A stretch of 64,000 nt of DNA from JAEUIT01 sp044220875 (GCA_044220875.1 JBGAQH010000001.1:1222840-1286839), one strand, 5' to 3'; counted from the first letter of the stretch, positions 26,543 through 36,312 are shown. Made by a program: numbers and translations. The notes: generated by a model not told the origin, from the letters alone.

Positions 26543-27658
26543 TTAGGAAACGGTCCAGGCGCCAAGGAGGATCGAGAGGTCCGCGGCGCCGACGGTGCCG
26601 TCGCCGTCCAGATCCGCCGCGCCGGCCGACCCCCACGCCCCGAGCAGCAGGGCGAGGTCGCCGCCGTTCACCGCGCCGTCGCCGTTGATGTCCCCGACCG
26701 TGCGCGGCACGGCCAGGCCGGAGTCCGGATCGACCAGGAGCGACGAGACGTCAACCGCCTCGAGATCCGAGCCCTTCACCGCGCTCAGCGAAGCGAGCAT
26801 CTCGTCGTTCCAGCGCGGATCGTGCGTGCCGGTGACGTACCAGTTCGATCCGTTGTCGGCGAGGATGAGGCCATAGGTCTTCATCGCCTGGAGGATCGCC
26901 CGCACCGGGGGATCGAAGCCGCCGAGATCGAAGGCGGCGTGCAGGCGGAAGCGCTGGCCCATCGGCGGGAATGCCGGATCGTCGGAGCGGCTCGCGTCAT
27001 GTCGCGCCGGCCAGAGGTGCGCGCTCCGGGTGTGGACGCAGGTGAAGCGGATCGCGTGGTCGATCGATCCCGCCTCGGCCTCGTCGAAGCGAACGAGGCC
27101 GGGGAGGATCGGGAGGCCGGCGGCGTCGGCGCTCGTCCAGCCGTCCGGCCGGAGCGCATTGCTCGACAGGTCCCATCGTGCGCCGGAACCGGCGCTCCAC
27201 GTGCCATCCGGCTGCGGATACGGGGCGAAGAGTTCCCACAGCGTGCAGGGTGAGCCGTCCTCGCCTAACTGGACGATCAGGACGTGCCGATCGCCGTCGG
27301 CGTCCGGGCCCCCCTCGATGGGCGGGTTCGGCGGGATCGGATAGGGACCGGGATCGCTCTCGTCGGCGTACGTGAAGGTGACGGCGACGAGCGGCTGGTC
27401 GTGGGGCACGATCGCGTACGGGATGCCGATCGGCGCACCGCGGTAGAACGTGCCGAAGTCAGGGTGCAGCCCGATGTTCGCCCCGATCGACTGGATGTAC
27501 GCGGCCGAGCGTTGATCCACCGGAAGGGTCTCGACCGGCACGTTCCAGATGTTCGTCGGCGGAAAGAGCGGGCAGCCGCCGAGGTCGAGCATCGCGACGG
27601 AGATCGCCGAGGAGAGGGCGGCGAGGGCCATCGGCGTGATCGGGGCGAACGTGGGCAT
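26543..27658 (-). CDS. Secreted protein with dockerin-like C-terminal tail
   Basis: A 371-residue exported protein. The N-terminus MPTFAPITPMALAALSSAI looks like a signal peptide; a longer in-frame start at 27793 would hide it. The body has no family I can name, but contains 'FPPTNIWNVPV', 'HPDFGT', 'GIPYAIV' and a 'TWELFAPYPQPDGTW'-like region (here CTLWELFAPYPQPDGTW), often seen in large-genome bacterial hypothetical proteins. The tail carries two EF-hand-like calcium loops: GDINGDGAVNGGDLALLLGAWG and ADLDGDGTVGAADLSILLGAW. The gene is alone between BlaI and the cytochrome gene. Confidence 0.85.
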   Translation of the reverse strand: MPTFAPITPMALAALSSAISVAMLDLGGCPLFPPTNIWNVPVETLPVDQRSAAYIQSIGANIGLHPDFGTFYRGAPIGIPYAIVPHDQPLVAVTFTYADESDPGPYPIPPNPPIEGGPDADGDRHVLIVQLGEDGSPCTLWELFAPYPQPDGTWSAGSGARWDLSSNALRPDGWTSADAAGLPILPGLVRFDEAEAGSIDHAIRFTCVHTRSAHLWPARHDASRSDDPAFPPMGQRFRLHAAFDLGGFDPPVRAILQAMKTYGLILADNGSNWYVTGTHDPRWNDEMLASLSAVKGSDLEAVDVSSLLVDPDSGLAVPRTVGDINGDGAVNGGDLALLLGAWGSAGAADLDGDGTVGAADLSILLGAWTVS

Positions 27659-27893
27659 GCACCTGGAATCTACGGTGTGATCCTGCGATGTCACTCGGCG
27701 ACACGACAATGGCGTGCGATTGCGGCGCGGAATCCGCGCCTTCGTCTCCGAGAAGTCTCCGACCCGACGTTGATCGGCGCATCGGGCCGACACGGATGAG
27801 CGGGAGGCGCGCGGGGCGCGGAATGTGCGTCAATTCGGATGTGCGGCCGTATCGCGGTTGCTCCTCGCCGCACGTCTTGCCGGGAGGTGGCGC

Positions 27894-28604
27894 ATGCCGC
27901 GAGTCATGGTCTGGGACGTGCCGGTTCGGCTCTTTCATGTCCTGTTCGGCGCGGGCATCGTCGCGGCGAGCGCCATCGCGCTGCTCGGTGACGACGACTC
28001 GCCGCTCTACCCCTATCACATGCTCGTCGGCCTGACCCTGGCCCTCATGGTCGCGCTGCGCATCGTGTGGGGATTCGTCGGCACGCGCTACGCCCGCTTC
28101 GGCAGCTTCCTCTTCACGCCCGCGGAGGTGCTCGGATACCTCGCCTCGATCCTGCGCGGCTCGCCCCGGCGGCACGTCGGCCACAATCCCGGTTCGGCGT
28201 ACGCGATCCTGGCGATGTTCGCGCTCACCATCGGCCTCGCCGTCACCGGCCTGATGATGGAGAACGAGGTCGCCAAGGACCTGCATGAGATCATGGCCTA
28301 CGTCATGGTCGCGGTGGTCGCGGCCCACCTCGTCGGCGTGGCGGTGCACACGGTCGTCCACCGCGAAAACATCACCCGCAGCATGATGGACGGACGCAAG
28401 GCGGCGTCGGACGGCGAGGCGATACCGCACATCCGGCCGATCGCGGCGCTCCTCTCGCTGGCCGTCGTCGCCGCGTTCGCGGTCATGATCGTCCGCGACT
28501 ACGACCCGATCGCCCGAACGACGCGCTTGCCGTTGGTCGGCATGAGCGTCGCGTTCGGCGAGTCCGAGGGCGGGGAGCGCGGCGAGCGCGACGACGACGA
28601 CTGA
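27894..28604 (+). CDS. Cytochrome b561-type membrane protein
   Basis: A 236-residue four-helix di-haem cytochrome b resembling hydrogenase/YceI-linked b-type cytochromes. It opens with VWDVPVRLFHVLFG (His in helix 1), then HMLVGLTLALMVALRIVWGFVGTRYARF, a classic b561 pattern; further His residues lie in HEIMAYVMVAVVAAHLVGVAVH. Helices 1-4 end near residue 170, and a fifth hydrophobic segment is near residue 185. The ATG at 27894 has GGGAGGTGG just upstream and replaces an earlier in-frame codon at 27825. The electron partner is unknown. Confidence 0.88.
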   Translation: MPRVMVWDVPVRLFHVLFGAGIVAASAIALLGDDDSPLYPYHMLVGLTLALMVALRIVWGFVGTRYARFGSFLFTPAEVLGYLASILRGSPRRHVGHNPGSAYAILAMFALTIGLAVTGLMMENEVAKDLHEIMAYVMVAVVAAHLVGVAVHTVVHRENITRSMMDGRKAASDGEAIPHIRPIAALLSLAVVAAFAVMIVRDYDPIARTTRLPLVGMSVAFGESEGGERGERDDDD

Positions 28605-28621
28605 CCCGGCCCGCGGCGCCG

Positions 28622-30112
28622 TCACTGTCCCTGGGCGAGGGAGTAGCCGCGGACGCCGTCGAAGGTCCTCAGCAGCTCATACGTGCCGACCGTGAACTTC
28701 GCCGTGATGCGGTTGAGGAGGGCGACCGCCGCGGCCTGGTCCACGGTCCCCGGCGCGGAGCCGTCGCGCAGCTCGAATCGGGCCCGCCAATAGTCGACGC
28801 ACTCGGTGAAGACCGATCCGGTCGGCCAGACCTGGGTGCCGCGGTTGGAGATGAGGGTGAGCCGGAACGGCGTCCCGGCGCAGAGGCGCTCGAGCTCCTC
28901 GGCGACGGCGACGGCGGCGAGATGGGTGTCGAGGTAGACGTCGCAGCCGACGACCTCCGTGGCGACGTTCGTGTGGGTGCGGATCGTCTCCTGGCGGACC
29001 GGCTTGACGTGGGCGCGGAAGGTGACGTGGTCGCCGCCGTGGGTGACCTCGGGGGCGGCAGGCACCGTCCGCGGCCGCTGTCCGAGCCGCTCGGCGATGC
29101 CCTTGGCGAACTCGCGGGTGCCGACGGGCTTCGTCGTGCCGTCGCCGAAGTCGCCGGTGTGGAGACCGTCCTCGAGCGAGCGCAGGAAGGCGTTCTCGAT
29201 GAGCGCCGCGTGCTTCAGCAGCCCGACGTGGCGGAGCATGTTGAGGCCGGAGAGGACCAGCGCCGAGGGATTGGCGAGGTCACGTCCCGCGATGTCCGGG
29301 GCCGTGCCGTGCACCGCCTCGAAGATCGAGATGCAGCTTCCGATGTTGGCGCTCGGGGCGAAGCCGAGGCCGCCCACCAGGCCGGCGCAGAGGTCGCTGA
29401 CGATGTCGCCCTGGAGGTTCGGGAGCACGACCATCTTGTGGGACTGCGGGCGCATCACCAGGTTCATGCAGAGCGCGTCGACGATCACGTCGGTGCACTC
29501 GATCTCGGGATAGTCCTTCGCGGCGATGCGGAACCGCTCGAGGAAGGTCCCGTCGCTCATCTTCATGATGTTGGCCTTGTGTCCGCACTGCACCTCGGTG
29601 AGGCCGAGCGTCCGGGCCGTCTCGAGCGCGAAGCGGATGACCTGGTCGGAGCCCGGGGCGGAGACGAGGCGCTTGCACTGGACCATGTCGGCGGAGAGCC
29701 GATGTTCGACGCCGCCGTAGGTGTCCTCGATGTTCTCGCGCACGATCACCAGGTCGATCGGGATGCCCGCCTTGCTGAACGGCGTGATGACGCCCGGCAG
29801 CGTCCGAAAGGTGCGGAGGTTCGCGAAGGCGTTCCACATCTTCCGCGCCGTCACGTTGATCGACTTGCCGCCGCCTCCCTTGGGCGTCTCCATCGGCCCC
29901 TTGAACAGGATGCCGCACTCCTCGACGGTCCGCACCGCGGCGTCGGTCATGCCGCGCGTGTCGCCCTTGAGGAAGACGGACTTGCCCATCTCGACGGGAA
30001 CGAACTCGAGGTGCTCCATCACGCCGGCGGCGCGGAAGAGCGCCAGCGTGGCGTCCATGATTTCGGGACCGATGCCGTCGCCGGCGGCGAGGGCGATGCG
30101 CGTTGTGCTCAT
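28622..30112 (-). CDS. icd: Isocitrate dehydrogenase, Thermus/Rickettsia-type (496 aa)
   Basis: A TCA-cycle enzyme oxidising isocitrate to 2-oxoglutarate. The N-terminal GDGIGPEI, the substrate motif ENIEDTYGGVEHRLSADM (an ENTEDLYAG-type site) and the C-terminal FEAVHGTAPDIAGRDLANPSALVLSGLNML belong to the isocitrate/isopropylmalate dehydrogenase family. The length is 496 residues with a ~140-residue C-terminal extension after the catalytic core, as in Thermus thermophilus IDH, not the ~416-residue E. coli form. The cofactor preference is not certain from the sequence; NADP is usual in this subgroup. Confidence 0.92.
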   Translation of the reverse strand: MSTTRIALAAGDGIGPEIMDATLALFRAAGVMEHLEFVPVEMGKSVFLKGDTRGMTDAAVRTVEECGILFKGPMETPKGGGGKSINVTARKMWNAFANLRTFRTLPGVITPFSKAGIPIDLVIVRENIEDTYGGVEHRLSADMVQCKRLVSAPGSDQVIRFALETARTLGLTEVQCGHKANIMKMSDGTFLERFRIAAKDYPEIECTDVIVDALCMNLVMRPQSHKMVVLPNLQGDIVSDLCAGLVGGLGFAPSANIGSCISIFEAVHGTAPDIAGRDLANPSALVLSGLNMLRHVGLLKHAALIENAFLRSLEDGLHTGDFGDGTTKPVGTREFAKGIAERLGQRPRTVPAAPEVTHGGDHVTFRAHVKPVRQETIRTHTNVATEVVGCDVYLDTHLAAVAVAEELERLCAGTPFRLTLISNRGTQVWPTGSVFTECVDYWRARFELRDGSAPGTVDQAAAVALLNRITAKFTVGTYELLRTFDGVRGYSLAQGQ

Positions 30113-30255
30113 GTGGAAATGCGTTCGTGAGTCGGATCGGGCTTCGTGCGGGCGACGAAGGGTCGGGGAGTGTAGCGGAAGCGCCGAGGCAAACGCGTCG
30201 GCGGATCGGCGTTCGCGGCGCGATCCCCGTCGGCTGGACCGAGAAGTTCCCAGTT

Positions 30256-30374
30256 TGGGCGATCGCGCGGCGTGGGCGATCGCGCGGCGTGGGCGATCGC
30301 GCGGCGTGGGCGATCGCGCGGCATGGGCGATTGCGCGTCGTGGGCCATCGCGCGGCGTGGGCTATCGCGCGTCG
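30256..30374. repeat. Seven tandem 17-bp repeats with GCGATCGC core
   Basis: Consensus TGGGCGATCGCGCGGCG. The first three units (30256-30306) are identical, the fourth differs by one base, and the last three carry one or two changes each. Every full unit has a GCGATCGC-like palindrome. The last unit runs into the stop region of the kinase gene (stop at 30362). The repeat occupies nearly half of the spacer between icd and the kinase. Confidence 0.93.
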
Positions 30375-33175
30375 CCGTGCGGCGCGGCAAGCGACCGGAG
30401 TTCCCGGTCGAGCTCGTCGAGGGGCGGCTGGCCCAGCATCCGGTCGCGCGATGCGATGGCGGGATTCGCCATCGCGCGGAGGGCGAGGTCCAGGTCGGCG
30501 CGGGCCTCGTCGTCGCGGCCCATCCGGTGGAGGATGACGGCGCGCCGGTATCGGGCGATCGAGCGGTGCCAGGCGTAGGAGTCGTCGGTGCTCTCGAGGA
30601 TCGCGATGCCCCTGCTGGCGAGATCGAGGGCCCTGGTCACGTTCTTCATCTTCAGCTCATTGCTCGAGATCTCGCTGTACATCCAGCCCAGCTGCGGATC
30701 GTGGGGCGAGATGCCGCGCACCGTCTCGATCGCCTCGTCGCCGAGTTCGCGGGCCCGGGCGAGATTTCCGGCGTCGATGTGGCGGAAGGAAAGTTCCTTG
30801 ATGCGGATCGCCAGGTGCATCTCGTCCTTGCCGCGCAGGAGCGGGCGCAGCGCCGCAAGCTGCCGCTCGCCGACCTCCGCCGCCTCGGCCGGCCGATGGA
30901 CGAACCAGAGCGCGTCGGCCCGCAGTTCGAGGAGATCGGCCTCGCCGACGGTCTTGGCGATGCCGTCGGGCATCGCGATGCGCTCCGCCTCGAGGCAGGC
31001 GTCGACGGTCTCCTGCCACCGCTCGAGCGCCGTGAGGCGATTGGCGAGCTGCAGCAGCGTCTCGACGAGGTCGGGATGGTCGGGGCCGAGGATCGTGCGC
31101 TTCTCCTCGAGCAGCAGGCGGAGCTGGTCCGGGTCGGCCTCGACGAGTTCGCGCGTGGCCAGGAGCGAGGCGATCGCGGCGAGCGTCGGCCCGCGCGGAT
31201 CGTCCGACGGAAGCGCCGCGATCAGGCCGTCGACGGCCGCGTGCACCGCCGGATGGGCGTCGCCGTGGGCGACGAACGCGGCGCGGAGCCGCGCCTCGCA
31301 GTGCCGCAGCCGGGCCGCGGCGTCGCCCCGCGCGGCCGCGATGCCGGCGCGGGTCTCGTGCACGGCGTCCATCGGGTCCGCGTCGCGGCCGGAGAGGACG
31401 ATCGGGTGCGACTCGATGCGGGCGAGGATGCGCTCCGCCTCGCTCTGGTCGCCGCGGAGGACATAGACGTCGGCGAGCGTGCAGAGCCCGTGGAGGGTGT
31501 CTGGATGGTCGTCGCCGAGCGTCGTCCGCCGGATGGCGTCGGCGCTGCGGGCGAGGGCTAACGCTTCGTCCGCCGCGCTGCGCCGCAGGAGAAGCAGCGC
31601 GAGCCGCTCCTCGGCCGTCCCCAGGAACGGGTCGTTCGGCGCGGCCCGTCCGCGCAGGAGCCGCACCGCCTGCCGGTACTCGACCTCGGCGCGGCGCACG
31701 CGGTGCCGGTCGACGAGGACGTCGCCGATCGCGATGCGGGCGGCGGCCGCGGCCTCGGGGTCGTCGGAGAAGGTCCCCGACTCGAGCGAGAGGCTCATGA
31801 GGTCGATCGTGTCGTGGGTGTTCGCGTCCCCGTCGCCCGAGTCGGCCGAGGGGATGAGCTCGCGCAGCATCTCCGCGACCGCGTCGCCGCGCTGGGCCTC
31901 GGCCCGCATCCTGCTTCGCTCGCTCTCCTCGCGCAGCGCCGCCTCGCGGGCCCGGATCGACGCGACGACGGTGGCGGCGATCCCGATGAGCGCTGCGAGG
32001 GCCGCGACGGTGGCGATCGCCGCGACGCGCCGATGGCGGACGAGGGCCTTGCGGAGGACGTACATCACGCTGTCGCGGCGGGCCGCGATCGGCTCGCCGG
32101 CGAGGAAGTGGAGGACGTCGGCCTTGAGCGCCGCGGCCGTCGCGTAGCGGCGGTCGGGGTCCTTCGCGAGCGCGGTGAGGGCGATCGTGTCGAGGTCGCG
32201 GTCGATGCGCGACTCGTGCGGGGCGAGCGCGTGCGTCGACGGCGCCGGCGGCGGCGAATGGCTGATCGAGGCGACGAGCTCGGAGATGCCGCGCTCGGCG
32301 CCGTGCGGGAGGCGGAAGGTGAGGAGCTCGTAGAGGATCACGCCGAGCGAGTAGACGTCGGTGCGGGTGTCGACGCTGGCGCGGTCGGAGGTGAGCTGCT
32401 CGGGGGAGGCGTAGGCGATCGTGCATGCGATCTCGCCGGTCACCGTGATGCGCGGGCTCTCGTCCAGCCCCGCGGCGCGGGCCACGCCGAAGTCGAGGAC
32501 CCGCGGCTCGCCGTCGCGGTCGACGAGGATGTTGTCGGGCTTCAGGTCGCAGTGGATGACGCCGTGGCGGTGGGCATGCTCGATCGCGTCGCAGATCCTG
32601 GCGAAGACGCGGAGCCGCAGGAGCCGGCCTTCCGTGCCCGGATGGGTTCGGGCGGTCTCGCGTGCCCACTCGTCGAGGGGCTGTCCGTCGACGAGCTCGA
32701 GGGCGATCGCGAATCGGCCGTCGTCGAGGGAGCCGCAGTCGTGGATGGTGACGATGTTCGGGTGCCGCAGTCGCGCCGCGAGCGCCGCCTCGCGCTCGAT
32801 GCGGGCCCGGCGGCGATGCGATCCGGCGCGGACGACCTTGAGCGCGACCTCCCGCGCCGACGCCTCGTGCGTGGCGCGGTAGACGATGCCCTGGCCGCCG
32901 TGGCGGATCTCGGCGCCGATGCGATAGCCATCGAGCGTCGGCGGCGCCGCGGCGGCGGCCTCGCCCGCGCCGCTCGGCGCCGACAGCGCGTCGGCGAAGT
33001 TCGCCAGGAAGACCTCCGTGCCGCGGACGTCGGCCAACGCGCCGCGGCACGCCTCGCAGCGGGCAAGGTGCTCCGCGACGGCGCGCGGCATGCTCCCGTT
33101 CCGCCCCGTCTCGTCCGACTCGGCGGCGAGGCGGGCCAGCTCCTCGATGGGCAGGCAGTCGCCCGTGGCGCTCAC
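30362..33175 (-). CDS. Membrane Ser/Thr protein kinase with Zn-finger and TPR domains
   Basis: A 937-residue PknB-type kinase. An N-terminal anti-sigma-like zinc motif (HLARCEACRG) is followed by the kinase domain (~80-335) with the glycine loop EIRHGGQGIVYRA, the catalytic HCDLKPDN (Asp210), DFGVAR and the APE-like ASPEQ. A membrane helix lies near residue 375-400, and the extracytoplasmic half is TPR-like. The start is GTG at 33175, overlapping the sigma-factor stop (GTGA); the open frame upstream is antisense-like sequence within the sigma gene. Pairing with the ECF sigma suggests phosphorylation or zinc-finger control of it. Confidence 0.92.
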   Translation of the reverse strand: MSATGDCLPIEELARLAAESDETGRNGSMPRAVAEHLARCEACRGALADVRGTEVFLANFADALSAPSGAGEAAAAAPPTLDGYRIGAEIRHGGQGIVYRATHEASAREVALKVVRAGSHRRRARIEREAALAARLRHPNIVTIHDCGSLDDGRFAIALELVDGQPLDEWARETARTHPGTEGRLLRLRVFARICDAIEHAHRHGVIHCDLKPDNILVDRDGEPRVLDFGVARAAGLDESPRITVTGEIACTIAYASPEQLTSDRASVDTRTDVYSLGVILYELLTFRLPHGAERGISELVASISHSPPPAPSTHALAPHESRIDRDLDTIALTALAKDPDRRYATAAALKADVLHFLAGEPIAARRDSVMYVLRKALVRHRRVAAIATVAALAALIGIAATVVASIRAREAALREESERSRMRAEAQRGDAVAEMLRELIPSADSGDGDANTHDTIDLMSLSLESGTFSDDPEAAAAARIAIGDVLVDRHRVRRAEVEYRQAVRLLRGRAAPNDPFLGTAEERLALLLLRRSAADEALALARSADAIRRTTLGDDHPDTLHGLCTLADVYVLRGDQSEAERILARIESHPIVLSGRDADPMDAVHETRAGIAAARGDAAARLRHCEARLRAAFVAHGDAHPAVHAAVDGLIAALPSDDPRGPTLAAIASLLATRELVEADPDQLRLLLEEKRTILGPDHPDLVETLLQLANRLTALERWQETVDACLEAERIAMPDGIAKTVGEADLLELRADALWFVHRPAEAAEVGERQLAALRPLLRGKDEMHLAIRIKELSFRHIDAGNLARARELGDEAIETVRGISPHDPQLGWMYSEISSNELKMKNVTRALDLASRGIAILESTDDSYAWHRSIARYRRAVILHRMGRDDEARADLDLALRAMANPAIASRDRMLGQPPLDELDRELRSLAAPHGDAR

Positions 33176-33786
33176 GCTGCGCCGCCCTGCTGATACGCGC
33201 GCGTCACCTCGTCGACGAGCTCGCGCAGCCGCCGCGCGACGCGGTGCTTGACGACGTAGACGTTCTGCTCGGTCACGCCGAACTCGCTCGCCGCCGCGCT
33301 CGGCGGCACGCCGCGCAGCGCGACGAGCTCGAAGATGCGGAGCGTGCGGTCGTCGAAGTGCGACGCGGCCCGCAGCGAGTCCCAGGCCTCGTGGGCGATG
33401 CTCTTGCGCTCCTCGTCGTCCCAGACCTGCTCGAGGACGGCGCGGTCGGGCAGGACGGCGAGCGTGGTGTCCGACGCGTCGCCGCGGCGCAGGGCGATGC
33501 GGCGCAGCAGATCGCGGCCGCGGTGCTCGGCGATGGCGATGATCCACGTGCGAAGCCGGCCTCGCGAGCGGTCATAGCGCCCGGCCCGCATGTCGCGCAC
33601 GAACTCGAGGAGCGTCTGCTGGGAGACGTCGGCGGCGTCGTCGGCGCCGAGCCCCAGGCGCAGCGCGACCGCACGGAGGATCGGGTCGTAGCGGGCCACG
33701 AAGACCGACCAGATGGCACCGTCCTCCGATGCGCAGAGCGCATCGAGGAGCGCGGTGGTGGTCGTGGTCCGCGAGGGGACGCTCAT
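33172..33786 (-). CDS. ECF-family RNA polymerase sigma factor
   Basis: A 204-residue ECF sigma. Region 2 (WSVFVARYDPILRAVALRLGLGADDAADVSQQTLLEFVRDM, residues ~26-66) carries the core-binding DxxQ-like motif, and region 4 (FDDRTLRIFELVALRGVPPSAAASEFGVTEQNVYVVKHRVARRLREL) is the -35-binding helix-turn-helix. The start at 33786 is chosen because the ECF fold begins soon after it; the frame continues to 33930. It overlaps the kinase gene by 4 nt, so the two are co-expressed. Confidence 0.92.
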   Translation of the reverse strand: MSVPSRTTTTTALLDALCASEDGAIWSVFVARYDPILRAVALRLGLGADDAADVSQQTLLEFVRDMRAGRYDRSRGRLRTWIIAIAEHRGRDLLRRIALRRGDASDTTLAVLPDRAVLEQVWDDEERKSIAHEAWDSLRAASHFDDRTLRIFELVALRGVPPSAAASEFGVTEQNVYVVKHRVARRLRELVDEVTRAYQQGGAA

Positions 33787-33988
33787 GCGTGGTGTCGCAC
33801 CGGTCTGGCCCGTTCCCCCGCCGGCCCCACGCGCGGCGGAAGGAATCGTGCGATTGGTCGAGGTCAGACCGAGTGTACGGGGGGATTGGGCGATTCCAAG
33901 CGAGGTTGGCCGGTCGGGCCCAAAGGCCACAAATGCCCGCCGAGACGGGGGTCTCCGCGGCGCCGTGGCGGGGGTTACCGGGTTGGCC

Positions 33989-34897
33989 TCAGACCGTGCA
34001 GAGCGCGATCGCCTCGCGCAGGCTGGTCATCGGGTCGCGCCGGGGGATGAACTCCTGGGCGACGAAGCCGGTGAAGCCAGTCTCGGCGATGGCCCGCATG
34101 ATCGCCGGATAGAAGAGCTCCTGGGTGGCGTCGATCTCGTTGCGGCCCGGGTTCCCGCCGGTGTGGTAATGGCTGATGTGGGCCGAGGCCTCGCGGAGGG
34201 TCCGGATCACGTCGCCCTCCATGATCTGCATGTGATAGATGTCGTAGAGGAGCTTGAATCGGTCGCTGCCGACCCGCTTGCAGAGTTCGACGCCCCACGC
34301 GGTCCGGTCGCACATGTAGTCCTTGTGGTCGACCCTCGAGTTGAGGAGCTCCATGATGATCGTGACGCCGTGGGCCTCGGCGATCGGCGTGACCCGCCTG
34401 AGGCCGGTGACGCAGTGGTCCATGCCTTCGGCGTCGCCGCGGCCGAAGCGGTTGCCCGAGAAGACGATCATCTGCGGGATGCCGGCCTTCGCGACGAGCG
34501 GGATGAGCCGCTCGCACTCCTTCGCGAGGCGGTCGTGGTTCTCGACGCGGTTGAAGCCCTGCGGGATCGTGGTCGGGCCGTTGGCGATGGCGCAGGCGAG
34601 CCCGTGCTTCTCGGTCGTCGCCCACTCGCCTTCGCCTAACAGTTCGACCGAGGCGATGCCCATCGACTTGGCGCTCGCGCAGAGGTCGTCGAGGGGGATG
34701 CCGCCGTAGCACCAGCGGCAGACGGAGTGGCGGAACTTCCCGACGCGCGGCGGGTCCTCGGCGGGACGGGCCGCCGTCGCGGGCGTCGCGAGCGCCGCGG
34801 GCGCGGCCAGGAGTCCGGCGGCGCCGGCGGCGCCGGCGGCGGCGGCCGTCATGAAGTCTCGTCGGGGAAGCGCGTTCGCGGTGTCGGTGGGTCGCAT
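33989..34897 (-). CDS. Tat-exported hydroxypyruvate isomerase-like TIM-barrel protein
   Basis: A 302-residue AP-endonuclease-2/Hyi-family TIM barrel. The N-terminus has a twin-arginine-like signal (LPRRDFMTAAAAGAAGAAGLLAAPAALA). Active-site features include the metal-binding acids in 'VTIIMELLNSRVDHKDYM' and 'LLYDIYHMQIMEGD', plus 'HISHYHTGGNPGRNEID', close to the hydroxypyruvate isomerase pattern. It may isomerise a sugar or hydroxypyruvate. Export of such an enzyme is common in planctomycetes but rare elsewhere. It lies 14 bp after the dehydrogenase gene at 34912, so they may form an operon. Confidence 0.88.
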   Translation of the reverse strand: MRPTDTANALPRRDFMTAAAAGAAGAAGLLAAPAALATPATAARPAEDPPRVGKFRHSVCRWCYGGIPLDDLCASAKSMGIASVELLGEGEWATTEKHGLACAIANGPTTIPQGFNRVENHDRLAKECERLIPLVAKAGIPQMIVFSGNRFGRGDAEGMDHCVTGLRRVTPIAEAHGVTIIMELLNSRVDHKDYMCDRTAWGVELCKRVGSDRFKLLYDIYHMQIMEGDVIRTLREASAHISHYHTGGNPGRNEIDATQELFYPAIMRAIAETGFTGFVAQEFIPRRDPMTSLREAIALCTV

Positions 34898-34911
34898 GGG
34901 TGGGGCTCCGC

Positions 34912-36312
34912 TCAGTTCCAGCTTCCGAGGAGAATCGCAAGGTCCGCCGAGTCGACGGTGCCGTCCTTGTTCAGGTCGGCGGGGGAGCCGGCGGCGCCCC
35001 AGGCACCTAACAGGACGCTCAGATCGGTGCCGTCGACGGTGCCGTCGCCGTTGATGTCGCCCAAGACCGGCGATTCGCAGGTGTCGGGAATGCCGTCGCC
35101 GTCGGCGTCCGGCGCCGCGGGCGTCGGCACGATCTTGCGGATCTGTCCCGGCGTGTGCAGGACCAGGTACATCTCGCCGTAGAAATCCTCGCCGATCGCG
35201 ACCGGCGTGGTCGGGTTGCCCAGGGCCGCGGTGCGGTTGGTGAACTCGCTCACCGTCGTGCCGTCCCAGCGCAGGCTGAAGGCCTTGTTGGCCTGATAGT
35301 CGGCGAAGAAGTAGGTGCCGTCGAGGGCGGGCATCGCGCAGCCGCGGTAGACCACGCCGCCGGTGATCGACTGTCCGACGGTGTGGTTGTAGTCATAGAT
35401 CGGCGCGGTGAGCGACACCGACGGGCAGGCGCAGTTGCCGTTGCTCGTGCAGAGGAAGCCCTCGGTGCAGTTCCATCCGCCGTTGCCGCCCAGGTGCTCG
35501 GGGGTGAGCACGTCGATCTCCTCGCGCGCCGTGCCGCCGACGTCGCCGATGTAGAGCCAACCGGTCGCCTTGTCGAAGCTCGCCCGGAAGGGATTGCGAA
35601 GGCCGCGGAACCAGATCTCGTCGTCGCCGGCGACGCCGACGAAGGGGTTGTCGGCGGGGATCGCGTAGTTGCGGTTGGCGTCGGTCGGGAAGTCGTCGCC
35701 GTTCACGTCGATGCGGAGGAGCTTGCCCCACCACTGGCCGACGAGGTTCTGCGAGCGCGGCGGTCCCTGCGGGTCGCCGGTGTAGCCGCCGTCGCCGAGC
35801 GGGATGAAGAGGTAGCCGTCGGGGCCGAAGCCGATCCAGCCGCCGAGGTGAAAGGCCTGCGTCGAGGGCGAGGTGACCTTGAGGATCGTCTTGCCCGACG
35901 CCGGGTCGGCCTGGTCCGGGTTCCCGTCGACGGCGGTGAACTCCTTGATCAGGACGGTGATCGAGCTGCTCGTCCCGATGGTGTGATGCACGTAGAACTT
36001 GCGGTTCTTCTGGTAGTCGGGATGGAAGGCCATGCCCAGCATGCCCGAGTAGGTCTGCTCGGGCACCTGCGAATCGATGTCGAGGAAGGGCGTCGCCTGC
36101 ACGGTTCCGTTCTTGATGAGCTTGATGACGCCGCGCTGCTCGACGACGAAGAGCCGGGTCGGATCGCCCGGCGCGTGGGTCAGGTAGACGGGCTTGGTGA
36201 ACCCCGTCGCGACGGTCTGCACGGTGAGCGTCTGGGCGTGCGCGCTGCCCTGCAGGGCGGCGGCGACAGACCCGGCGAGCAGTCCGGCGGCGAGGAATCG
36301 TGCGGTTCGCAT
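34912..36312 (-). CDS. PQQ-dependent sugar dehydrogenase (GSDH-like) with dockerin-like tail
   Basis: A 466-residue secreted protein: signal peptide (MRTARFLAAGLLAGSVAAALQGSAHA), then a six-bladed GSDH/sorbosone dehydrogenase propeller with 'TGFTKPVYLTHAPGDPTRLFVVEQRGVIKLI', 'GMLGMAFHPDY', 'HLGGWIGFGPDGYLFIPLGDGG' and 'RGLRNPFRASFDKATGWLYIGDVG', all family hallmarks. The C-terminus holds the paired calcium loops GDINGDGTVDGTDLSVLLGAWG and ADLNKDGTVDSADLAILLGSW. It would oxidise a sugar outside the cytoplasm using PQQ. The start at 36312 exposes the signal peptide. Confidence 0.92.
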   Translation of the reverse strand: MRTARFLAAGLLAGSVAAALQGSAHAQTLTVQTVATGFTKPVYLTHAPGDPTRLFVVEQRGVIKLIKNGTVQATPFLDIDSQVPEQTYSGMLGMAFHPDYQKNRKFYVHHTIGTSSSITVLIKEFTAVDGNPDQADPASGKTILKVTSPSTQAFHLGGWIGFGPDGYLFIPLGDGGYTGDPQGPPRSQNLVGQWWGKLLRIDVNGDDFPTDANRNYAIPADNPFVGVAGDDEIWFRGLRNPFRASFDKATGWLYIGDVGGTAREEIDVLTPEHLGGNGGWNCTEGFLCTSNGNCACPSVSLTAPIYDYNHTVGQSITGGVVYRGCAMPALDGTYFFADYQANKAFSLRWDGTTVSEFTNRTAALGNPTTPVAIGEDFYGEMYLVLHTPGQIRKIVPTPAAPDADGDGIPDTCESPVLGDINGDGTVDGTDLSVLLGAWGAAGSPADLNKDGTVDSADLAILLGSWN

